From Rhizobiaceae bacterium CPCC 101076 (GTDB lineage Bacteria; Pseudomonadota; Alphaproteobacteria; Rhizobiales; Methylopilaceae): a DNA stretch of 64,000 nucleotides. Below are positions 47,678 to 55,030 of the stretch, one piece after another (position 1 is the stretch's first letter; each line of letters begins with the position of its first letter). The notes beneath the pieces were generated by a model. The model made no database searches. It was not told the DNA's origin and saw nothing but the letters and a program-made list of their open reading frames with translations. The position numbers and the translations under genes were made by a program. The DNA is taken from positions 25,009-89,008 of the forward strand of contig QDFX01000017.1 of the NCBI GenBank assembly GCA_003347645.1. Direction: 5' to 3'.

Positions 47678-49249
47678 TCAACTTGCCCAGAACGGCGTCG
47701 CCTTCTTGAAGGCGCGCCACCGTCGACGCAGACGTTTAGTTGCATCGATCTGACAGCGGCCCTGCCATCCGATGACCACGCCGATGGCCCGATGAACATC
47801 GGGATGCGCGGTGCTTCCCTCGATGTCGCGGAGAAGCGTGCGCGTCGTCGTCACATCGTTGTCCGTGCCCAAGGCGTCCTGCAATCTCGACAGGCGTTTG
47901 AGATATTTCCTGGCCAGCGCCTGTTCCGCGTAGAGGGGCAGAAAGAATTCCACCGCGTAGCGCAGCTTCTTCAGGGTCAGTCTAAGTGCGTGGCGATGCT
48001 CGGGCTGCAAGTGCCGAAAATGACGCCCCTGCTTGATCGCCTTCCGCTGAAGTCGGGCCAGACAGCGGCTGGCGAAAACCGACGCCTGCTCGGCCAGGAT
48101 CGCCGGCGTTTCGCTGGCGACGTCGTCACGCCAGTTCCGGCGCTCGATCAGCCGGCCGAGTGACAATAGAAAGCGATTGGTTTGCGGTTTCTCGAGTTCT
48201 TCCTGCAACCCTGCATGGCTTCGTCCACGAAACGGTTCGGCCACGCTGCGCAGCCTGCCGGAATCCACATCCGGCAGATCGGCTTCGTCGATCTCGGCAA
48301 TCGTCTCGGTGACGAACACATCCCAGTTGCGAGCCGAACCCAATGTCCGGGCCAGCGACCGTGCGTCAGCCGCAAGCGCCCGAAGAGAGGTCGCCGGTAG
48401 CTCGCGTCGCAAGATGGCGATGGCCGTCCGCAGCCGCCGCAGCGCCACACGCGCTTGGTGGACGCCGTTGGGACTTTGCCCGCTCCGCGCCGCGGCCAGG
48501 TTCGCCATCAGATGGTGCTGGCAGTTCGCAAACAGCTTGGCCGCCGCCTCGTCGACGGTGTCCTCGGTGCTGATGCCGGCGGGCCCGGCTTTGAGCGTTG
48601 CGGGAGGCATGTCGAAGGCGAGCGCATATCCGCGCTCGGCCTTGCTGTGCACCGACAGGCGCAGCGGCGCGACCTCGAGCAGCGACAGGCCGAGCTCATA
48701 GAGCGCACCTGCACCGCCTTCCTTCAGCTCCAGTTCGATCTCGGAGACCGGCTCGCGTCTTTCGCCGGCCTCGATCACCCCCTCGTCAAAGGCGATCTCG
48801 ATCTTTGCATCGGGCAATTCGAGCGCTTGCGAATGACGGCGAACCCGGGTGGCAAAGATCGGCACGAGATTGTCATCGCCGAATTGGTCGAACGGAGCAG
48901 CAATCTCTCTGGGCAGACCGCTCAGGTCCGGCGCCATCGTCGCAACGTGGGTTTCCCATTCGGCGCGCACCATCGGATCGCTGCCGGAGGCACACTTGAT
49001 GGTTTGGACATATCGTTTGCCGCTACGCCGCACACGCAACGTCAAACCGCCCTGCATGAGCAGGCGATCAGGGGTGTCGTAATAGATCGCTACAAGCCGC
49101 CGCACGACGCCCTTGTTTCGGGCGCGCTCGAGCACGGCGGGCGCATTGCAAATCTGGGACAGCACGTCAGGCGACGCCAACAGCCTCAGTTCGATCTCAA
49201 TGGTGTCCGCGCCCCGGTGCCTCGCTCCGCTTTTGAACGCCGTTTCCAC
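47678..49249 (-). CDS. CYTH and CHAD domain-containing protein
   Basis: 523-aa cytoplasmic protein. The CYTH triphosphate-tunnel domain covers residues 15-215: the entry motif is EIELRL (E-x-E-x-R, where K is usual), followed by AIYYDTPDRLLMQGGLTLRV, YVQTIKCASG and SEIELELKEG. The CHAD domain (about 245-520) has the signature HQARVALRRLRTAIAILR near residue 268 and HALRLTLKKLRYAVEFFLP near 445. CHAD domains bind polyphosphate and the CYTH part may hydrolyse triphosphate or polyphosphate. Stand-alone gene. Confidence 0.92.
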   Translation of the reverse strand: METAFKSGARHRGADTIEIELRLLASPDVLSQICNAPAVLERARNKGVVRRLVAIYYDTPDRLLMQGGLTLRVRRSGKRYVQTIKCASGSDPMVRAEWETHVATMAPDLSGLPREIAAPFDQFGDDNLVPIFATRVRRHSQALELPDAKIEIAFDEGVIEAGERREPVSEIELELKEGGAGALYELGLSLLEVAPLRLSVHSKAERGYALAFDMPPATLKAGPAGISTEDTVDEAAAKLFANCQHHLMANLAAARSGQSPNGVHQARVALRRLRTAIAILRRELPATSLRALAADARSLARTLGSARNWDVFVTETIAEIDEADLPDVDSGRLRSVAEPFRGRSHAGLQEELEKPQTNRFLLSLGRLIERRNWRDDVASETPAILAEQASVFASRCLARLQRKAIKQGRHFRHLQPEHRHALRLTLKKLRYAVEFFLPLYAEQALARKYLKRLSRLQDALGTDNDVTTTRTLLRDIEGSTAHPDVHRAIGVVIGWQGRCQIDATKRLRRRWRAFKKATPFWAS

Positions 49250-49396
49250 GACTTGCTCCCGCGCATCGGGAGTTTACGACAATTCAGCGACACAGTGACA
49301 GAAGCGCTGGAGTCGATCGTCGCACGCTGAAAATATGATCGCGCGCCGAGCGGCGAGGTCAGGGGTAAGAGTCCCGGTGCGACGGGCTCACTGCCT

Positions 49397-49843
49397 TCAG
49401 GCCGCGCTCGAATGGCGCATCGGATTGTGGGTCCGCTTGCGCTCCTCGTCCTGATCGGCATCTGACGCGAGATCCTCCAGGATCGGGCATTCCGGCCGGT
49501 CCTCTCCGCTGCAGGTTTCGGCCAGATGCGCGAGAGCCGAACGAATGGAAGCGAGATCGGCGAGCCGGCGGTCGATCTCCGCGACCCGATTCTCGGCAAG
49601 CTTCTTTACCTCGGCACTGGAACGGTCGGTTTCGTGATAGAGCGCCAGAAGCGCCCTGCACTCCTCGACCGAGAAGCCGAGATCTCGCGCTCGCTTCAGG
49701 AACCGCAGGGTGTGGACATCGGCGTCCCCGAAGGCCCGGTACCCATTGGCGGCGCGGTTCGGCCGCAACAGTCCCTGAGCCTCGTAAAAGCGGATGGCCT
49801 TGGGCGTGAGCCCGGCGCGCCGTGCGGCTTCTGCGATGTTCAT
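49397..49843 (-). CDS. cueR: MerR-family copper-responsive regulator (CueR/HmrR type)
   Basis: 148-aa activator. Winged helix-turn-helix MNIAEAARRAGLTPKAIRFY then EAQGLLRPNRAANGYRAFGD, a long dimer coiled coil, and the metal loop C-x7-C in CSGEDRPECPILE near residue 113, the spacing that defines Cu(I)-sensing CueR/HmrR proteins. ATG at 49843; the frame is open upstream without conserved residues. No copper ATPase, oxidase or chaperone is seen nearby, so its target lies elsewhere. A weakly supported metal class change cannot be excluded. Confidence 0.85.
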   Translation of the reverse strand: MNIAEAARRAGLTPKAIRFYEAQGLLRPNRAANGYRAFGDADVHTLRFLKRARDLGFSVEECRALLALYHETDRSSAEVKKLAENRVAEIDRRLADLASIRSALAHLAETCSGEDRPECPILEDLASDADQDEERKRTHNPMRHSSAA

Positions 49844-49987
49844 CGCGCTTCCTCTCGCGTCTCCTGCATCGTCAATGGAACGCTGCTGTGGATCGACCTC
49901 GCCGATCAGAGCATCTTCGCGGTTCGTTGACCTTGAGGGAAAACCCGAGGCGCGTCTCTTGGTTCCAACGCGCTGGAGTGTCACATT

Positions 49988-50875
49988 CTAGTGTTTGGCG
50001 GGGCTCGCCGCTTCGAGTTGCAGGAAGAGCGCGGCATGGTCGAGATCGCCACCGCCCATCGTGTCGCGTAGTTCGATATAGCGGCGCAGCGCGTCGCGCG
50101 CGAGCGGAAGGTCCAGGCCCACCTCATTCGCCGTGGCAACAATCGTCTCCAGGTCCTTGATCTGGGTGTTCACTTTGCCGCCTGGCGTGAAATCCCGTTC
50201 GATCATCCGGCGACCATGGACGTCCAGAATTCGACTCTCCGCAAAACCGCCGCGGATGGCGTCGCGGACCGCCGCCGGGTCGGCGCCACCGCGCTCGGCG
50301 AGCAGCAATGCTTCCGCAACCGCGCCGATGGTGATCCCGACGATCGCCTGATTGGCGAGCTTGGCGACCTGCCCAGCTCCCGAGGGTCCGACGCGCAGAG
50401 CCCGGCCCATCGGCGCCAACACCAGCAGGACGCGCTCGAAGACATCGACCCTGCCGCCAGCCATGATCGCCAGACTCCCGGCCTCCGCCCCGACCGTGCC
50501 GCCCGAGACGGGCGCGTCGAGGTGGTTCTTGCCCATCGCCTCCAGCCGGGCGGCATGGTCTCGGGCGACGGCGGGCGGGATCGAACTCATGTCGACGACC
50601 ACCGCTCCCGCGGGCATCGCTTCGGCTACGCCCAGACCGAACAGCACGTCGGTCACCACCGCGCCGTTGTCGAGCATGGTAACGACTATCTCTGCCGCTT
50701 TCACCGCGTCGGCAGCGGTCGCCGCTACGACGGCACCGAACGGCTCAAGCGCCTTCGCCTTCTCCGGAGAGCGGTTCCAGACGGTGACGGGGAAGCCTGC
50801 GCCGAGCAGCCGACGCGCCATCGGCGCGCCCATCAGGCCGGTGCCGAGGAGTGCGATGTTGGGAAAATTCGTCAT
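49988..50875 (-). CDS. NAD(P)-dependent oxidoreductase of the 3-hydroxyisobutyrate dehydrogenase family
   Basis: 295-aa beta-hydroxyacid dehydrogenase. Cofactor loop IALLGTGLMGAPMARRLL near residue 7, NRS after strand 2 (suggesting NADP), substrate-binding DAPVSGGTVGAEAGSLAIMA near 120 and the catalytic lysine in GSGQ-like GAGQVAKLANQAIVG near 168, then NTQIKDLETIVATANEVGLD. It may act on 2-hydroxy-3-oxopropionate or 3-hydroxyisobutyrate; the sequence does not decide. ATG at 50875. Confidence 0.9.
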   Translation of the reverse strand: MTNFPNIALLGTGLMGAPMARRLLGAGFPVTVWNRSPEKAKALEPFGAVVAATAADAVKAAEIVVTMLDNGAVVTDVLFGLGVAEAMPAGAVVVDMSSIPPAVARDHAARLEAMGKNHLDAPVSGGTVGAEAGSLAIMAGGRVDVFERVLLVLAPMGRALRVGPSGAGQVAKLANQAIVGITIGAVAEALLLAERGGADPAAVRDAIRGGFAESRILDVHGRRMIERDFTPGGKVNTQIKDLETIVATANEVGLDLPLARDALRRYIELRDTMGGGDLDHAALFLQLEAASPAKH

Positions 50876-50914
50876 GCCCGGTTCGCTACAAGCTGGGCCC
50901 ATTTCGGGCAAGCC

Positions 50915-51520
50915 TCAGAAGAACAGGAAGCTTGCCCCGGCGTAGAGCACCCATGTCGCAAGAGCCGTGATCCCGAGTGCGACCAATGAGGCGAGATAGC
51001 CAAATACGACGATGAGGCCATCGCGCTCGACGAGGCCGAGACCGAACACGCAGGCCGCCGCGCCGGGCGGAATGTTGCCGAGGAAGGGAAACGGCATCAG
51101 CAGGACGAAACCGAGGACGAAGACCGCCGCGCCAACCCAGCGCACCGCGATCGGCGTCGTGAACGCATCCAACCGCGGCTTGCTGATTTTCTCGAATTTC
51201 TGAATCCACGGCACCGAGCGATCGGCGATCCGCTTCAGCGTCTCCCGGGGAATGGAACGGCTCTGCAACTTCTTCGGCAGCCAGATCGAATTCCATCCGA
51301 GCGCAAGCTGGCCGCCGAGCAGCATCAGGACCGCGCCCATGGCGGCCGGCACGCCGGGCGGCATGGGAAAGATGTTCGGAATGGCGAAGATCAGAATACC
51401 GACGCCGAAGACACGATTGCGCAAGGCGACGATCAGCTCGCCGATGGTCAGCGAGTCGCCCACGAAACTGTCTGGCAGAGCCGCGATGATTTCCGATGTT
51501 CGCGGCGCGCGATGATCCAC
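50915..51520 (-). CDS. exoD: ExoD family exopolysaccharide biosynthesis protein
   Basis: 201-aa membrane protein of the ExoD family, named from Sinorhizobium mutants affected in exopolysaccharide and symbiosis. Conserved LTIGELIVALRNRVFGVGIL near residue 25, FAIPNIFPMPPGVPAAMGAV near 45, LGGQLALGWNSIWLPKKLQS near 67, and two to three C-terminal hydrophobic segments. Start GTG 51520 with AGGAGA nine bases upstream; a start at 51565 is less likely. Biochemical role unknown. Confidence 0.87.
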   Translation of the reverse strand: MDHRAPRTSEIIAALPDSFVGDSLTIGELIVALRNRVFGVGILIFAIPNIFPMPPGVPAAMGAVLMLLGGQLALGWNSIWLPKKLQSRSIPRETLKRIADRSVPWIQKFEKISKPRLDAFTTPIAVRWVGAAVFVLGFVLLMPFPFLGNIPPGAAACVFGLGLVERDGLIVVFGYLASLVALGITALATWVLYAGASFLFF

Positions 51521-51647
51521 CCGCAACGTCTCCTGTGTGTACCGCAGCCTATAACAGACAAACATTACGTCCGCATTTCGGCTCGCGAATGTCGGAGAAG
51601 CTTCACGCCGTCAAGGTAAAACAATGGCGTACGAACCTTCTTTCCAA

Positions 51648-51665
51648 CTGTCACGTTCCTGTCAT
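51648..51665 (+). promoter_or_regulatory. Pho box (PhoB binding site)
   Basis: CTGTCAC, four bases (GTTC), then CTGTCAT: two direct 7-base repeats with 11-base period, matching the PhoB consensus in 13 of 14 positions. It lies 48 bases upstream of the phytase-like gene, with a TAAGCG -10-like element ten bases downstream at 51676. It implies induction under phosphate limitation. Confidence 0.85.
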
Positions 51666-51712
51666 TTGCGCTCGATAAGCGCTCAGCGTTCCAATCAATG
51701 GGGGGCGTTTCA

Positions 51713-53917
51713 ATGCGCGCGAATTTCCTGAAGGCCACCGCCGTGGCACTTCTCGCCAGCACGGCTTTCACACCCGCCGTGGCGGCCGAGGTGTTCAACC
51801 GTGTCGCGACCTTCCCGGTCGTCAACAACCTGCCAGCGGACGCCGACAAATCCAAGCCGACGGTCTCCGAGATCATCTCCGTATCTGAAGACGGCAAGCT
51901 GCTCGTCTACACCGACAGCCCGCGCAAGGCGCTCGGCATGGTCGACATCACCGATCCGGCGCAGCCGAAGGCCGCCGGCTTCATCCAGCTCGAGGGCGAG
52001 CCGACCTCGGTCAAGGTCGTCGGCGACCGCGCCTTCGCTGCGGTGAACACCGGAGAGAACAAGCAGAACCCGACCGGCCACCTGGCCACGATCGACATCG
52101 CCTCGAAGAAGGTCGTCTCGAAATGCGATCTCGGCGGCCAGCCCGACTCGGTCGCAGCCGCTGCCGACAAGTCCTTCCTCACCATCGCGATCGAAAACGA
52201 GCGCGACGAGGACCTGAGCGAAGGCGCCATCCCGCAGATGCCGTCTGGCAGCCTCGCGATCGTCAATCTGAAGGGCGGCGAAGCCGACTGCACCTCGACC
52301 AGGTTCGTCGACGTCCGCAATCTCTCCCCGATCGCTCCCGACGATGCCGAGCCAGAATTCGTCGACGTCAACGGCAAGGGCGAGATCGCGCTCACGCTGC
52401 AGGAGAATAACCACCTCGTCGTCGTCGACGGCAAATCGGGCAAGGTCATCGATCACTTCCCGGCCGGCTCCGTCACTCTCGACAAGATCGACACCAAGAA
52501 GGACGGCGTCATCGCGCTCACGGGCAAGGCGGAAGACGTCGTCCGCGAGCCGGACGCCGTCGAATGGCTCGACGACGACCGCTTCGTCACCGCCAATGAA
52601 GGTGACTGGAAGGGCGGCAGCCGCGGCTTCACGATCTTCAACAAGGACGGCAAGGTCGATTACGAGTCTGGCGCCTCGTTCGAATACGAAGCGGTTCGCA
52701 TCGGCCATTACCCCGACAAGCGCAACAAGAAGGGCGTCGAAGTCGAGGGCATCGCGGTTGGCACATTCGGCGCCGACCGCCTGATCTTCGTCGGCGCGGA
52801 GCGTGCCTCTGTCGTCGGCGTCTACAAGGACAACGGCGCCGGCAAGGCCCCGACCCTCCTCCAGATGCTGCCGGGTGGCGTCGGTCCCGAGGGCCTGCTG
52901 GCCATTCCGGACCGCAAGCTGTTCGTGACCGCCAGCGAGGCGGACAACCGTGAAGACGGCGGCCCCGGCTCGATGGTCACTGTCTATGCGCGCGCCGAAG
53001 GTACGGCGAATTATCCGACCATCGTCTCGGCCGATAAGGACGGCCTGCCGTCCGGCTGGGGCGCTCTTTCGGGTGCTGCGGTCGATCCGGCAAACCCGGG
53101 CCAGATCTTCGAGGTCACCGACAGCTTCTACTCGCAGGGCCGCATCCTGACGATCGACACGACCAAGACCCCGGCCGTGATCACCGGCGCCATCACCGTC
53201 ACCCGTGACGGCGAGCCGGCCAAGGGCCTCGATCTCGAGGGTATCGCGGTTCGTCCGGAAGGCGGCTTTTGGCTCGCGTCCGAAGGCAATCCGGACAAGA
53301 AGGAAAACGCCACGAACTCGCAGCTCATCCGCGTCAACGCCAAGGGCGACGTGGAAGAGATCGTCGAGCTGCCGGACGCGCTCAAGAGCCAGCAGACCCG
53401 CTTCGGTTTCGAGGGTGTCGCGGTCACCGGCACCGGCGCCGACCAGATCGTCTGGCTCGCCGTCCAGCGCGAGTGGAAGGACGATGCCAAGGGCATGACC
53501 AAGCTCCTGGCCTACAAGCCTTCCGACAAGAGCTGGGGCGCGGTCTACTACCCGCTCGACAAGGTCGAAGGCGGTTGGGTTGGGCTGTCCGAGATCACCG
53601 CTGTCGACGGGGGCTTGATCGTCATAGAGCGCGACAACCTCGTTGGCGACGCGGCCAGGCTGAAGAAGCTGACCAAGGTCTCGCTGAAAGGCGTCACGCC
53701 GGCTCCGATCGGCGGCACGCTTCCGGTCCTGACCAAGACCACGGTCCGCGACCTCCTGCCCGACCTCAAGAAGCCGAACGGCTACGTTCTCGACAAGGTC
53801 GAGAGCTTCGCCATCGACAAGTCGGGCGAGGCGCTGATCATCACCGACAACGACGGTGTCGACGGCTCCTCGGGCGAGACGCAGTTCATCCGCCTCGGCA
53901 AGCTCAACCTCAACTGA
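51713..53917 (+). CDS. Exported esterase-like phytase-family protein (beta-propeller)
   Basis: 734-aa secreted protein. Signal peptide MRANFLKATAVALLASTAFT ends at VAAEV. The body alternates short strands with acidic Gly-rich loops, consistent with a propeller: ISVSEDGKLLVYTDSPRKAL, EPDAVEWLDDDRFVTANEGD near 283, VEVEGIAVGTFGADRLIFVG near 345, and GLDLEGIAVRPEGGFWLASE near 505, the last matching the esterase-like activity of phytase domain. ATG at 51713 behind GGGGGGCG. A Pho box upstream suggests a phosphatase-type function in phosphorus scavenging (inference). Confidence 0.87.
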   Translation: MRANFLKATAVALLASTAFTPAVAAEVFNRVATFPVVNNLPADADKSKPTVSEIISVSEDGKLLVYTDSPRKALGMVDITDPAQPKAAGFIQLEGEPTSVKVVGDRAFAAVNTGENKQNPTGHLATIDIASKKVVSKCDLGGQPDSVAAAADKSFLTIAIENERDEDLSEGAIPQMPSGSLAIVNLKGGEADCTSTRFVDVRNLSPIAPDDAEPEFVDVNGKGEIALTLQENNHLVVVDGKSGKVIDHFPAGSVTLDKIDTKKDGVIALTGKAEDVVREPDAVEWLDDDRFVTANEGDWKGGSRGFTIFNKDGKVDYESGASFEYEAVRIGHYPDKRNKKGVEVEGIAVGTFGADRLIFVGAERASVVGVYKDNGAGKAPTLLQMLPGGVGPEGLLAIPDRKLFVTASEADNREDGGPGSMVTVYARAEGTANYPTIVSADKDGLPSGWGALSGAAVDPANPGQIFEVTDSFYSQGRILTIDTTKTPAVITGAITVTRDGEPAKGLDLEGIAVRPEGGFWLASEGNPDKKENATNSQLIRVNAKGDVEEIVELPDALKSQQTRFGFEGVAVTGTGADQIVWLAVQREWKDDAKGMTKLLAYKPSDKSWGAVYYPLDKVEGGWVGLSEITAVDGGLIVIERDNLVGDAARLKKLTKVSLKGVTPAPIGGTLPVLTKTTVRDLLPDLKKPNGYVLDKVESFAIDKSGEALIITDNDGVDGSSGETQFIRLGKLNLN

Positions 53918-53938
53918 GCCCTGCCACATCATGACAGG

Positions 53939-53974
53939 CCTCCAGCGTAACCCGCTGGAGGCTTTTTCTTTTTT
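53939..53974 (+). terminator. Intrinsic terminator after the phytase-like gene
   Basis: Stem CCTCCAGCG / CGCTGGAGG (53939-53947, 53953-53961) with loop TAACC, followed by CTTTTTCTTTTTT. Strong terminator 21 bases after the stop codon. Confidence 0.92.
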
Positions 53975-54047
53975 CGACCTTCCCTGCCACAGGAAGCTGT
54001 GATTAGCTTGCCCTCGAACTTGACTTCACCACGAGGCGGGCGTGGCG

Positions 54048-54770
54048 ATGTTTCTACGATTCGGCGGTTGGGCTGCGTGCGCCTTCATGGTTGCCTGCCC
54101 GTTCGATTTGGCCGCCGAGCCGGCCTCCCGGGGAGGTCTCCGTCGGCTCCTGTATTTCAGCGGCGTCGATATCTCATCGGTCTCCATGTTCAGTTGGGCG
54201 GGTGCCGACATCGCCTTGAAATCGCGCGATCTTTCCGGACCCGTCCTTCGTCTTGCCGGCGGTGTCGGCGGTTATGATTACGCTTCTGAATATGCAGCGA
54301 GCGGCCGCATCCACGGGGACGTCACTCTCGGCGAAATCGTCGCCGGCTGGCGGCGCCTCCGCCCAGGCCTCGCGGTCACGGCTCTCGCCGGTGTCGAGGT
54401 CGAGGACCATCGCCTCGATGTAGAGGACCCGGAGAACGATGTGTCAGGAACCGGTGTCGGAGCGCGGCTGATCGGCGAGCTTTGGTGGGAGCCCTCTGCC
54501 AATCGCCGTATCGAAGCTTCGATCGCCTATGGCACGGCATTCGATTTCTATAGGGTTCGGGTTGCCGGCGGAATGCACCTCTGGCGCGGCGTCTTTGTCG
54601 GACCGGAGATCGAGGTCTTCGGCAATGCCGGGTCGGACCAGCGCCGCGCCGGACTCTACATCCAGAACGTCGCGATCAAGGGACTTCGCTTCAAGACGAG
54701 CATTGGCGCTCTGGACGATGGAGACGACACCGGCGCCTACGGTCGCCTCGGCGTCGACGCGAAGTTCTAG
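54048..54770 (+). CDS. bcsS: BcsS-like cellulose biosynthesis protein
   Basis: 240-aa exported protein. An N-terminal signal segment (GGWAACAFMVACPFDLAAEP) precedes repeated amphipathic strands ending in aromatic residues, such as ALKSRDLSGPVLRLAGGVGG and GVFVGPEIEVFGNAGSDQRR, suggesting an outer-membrane barrel. The LYFSGVDISSVSMFSWAGAD start and the overall pattern resemble the BcsS family seen beside cellulose genes, but no bcsA/bcsB is here. Start ATG 54048, or GTG 54042. Family call is moderately sure. Confidence 0.7.
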   Translation: MFLRFGGWAACAFMVACPFDLAAEPASRGGLRRLLYFSGVDISSVSMFSWAGADIALKSRDLSGPVLRLAGGVGGYDYASEYAASGRIHGDVTLGEIVAGWRRLRPGLAVTALAGVEVEDHRLDVEDPENDVSGTGVGARLIGELWWEPSANRRIEASIAYGTAFDFYRVRVAGGMHLWRGVFVGPEIEVFGNAGSDQRRAGLYIQNVAIKGLRFKTSIGALDDGDDTGAYGRLGVDAKF

Positions 54771-55030
54771 CGCAACCGCCCTGTCGTTCTGAGCACGAAG
54801 GTCAGGACTTCGGCGACTGCCCGGTAGAGCTGTTCTGGAATCTCGGTATCGAGCTCGACATGCGACAGGGCTTCAGCGAGCGCGGGATTCTCCTCGATCG
54901 CGACGCCATGCTCCTTCGCCGCCGCGAGGATCGCTTCCGCGACCGCGCCTCGCCCCGACGCGGTTACGCGCGGCGCGGCTTTGTAGTCGTATTCGAGCGC
55001 GACCGCGATCGTGGGCTTGGTCTCGCTCAT
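54767..55030 (-). CDS. FlhB C-terminal domain-like protein (FlhX/EscU type)
   Basis: 87-aa cytoplasmic protein matching only the autocleaved C-terminal domain of type III export switch proteins: PTIAVALEYDYKAAPRVTAS, GRGAVAEAILAAAKEHGVAI, EENPALAEALSHVELDTEIP and EQLYRAVAEVLTFV follow FlhB order. The NPTH cleavage motif is replaced by KPTI at residues 5-8, so it starts where the cleaved fragment would. Its ATG overlaps the stop of the fliK-like gene. A substrate-specificity or gating role in flagellar export is inferred. Confidence 0.85.
   Translation of the reverse strand: MSETKPTIAVALEYDYKAAPRVTASGRGAVAEAILAAAKEHGVAIEENPALAEALSHVELDTEIPEQLYRAVAEVLTFVLRTTGRLR

Noticed and set aside
51710..53932. 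A 740-codon open frame antisense to the phytase-like gene
   Set aside because: Same effect of codon bias; the plus strand has a signal peptide, Pho box, ribosome-binding site and terminator.
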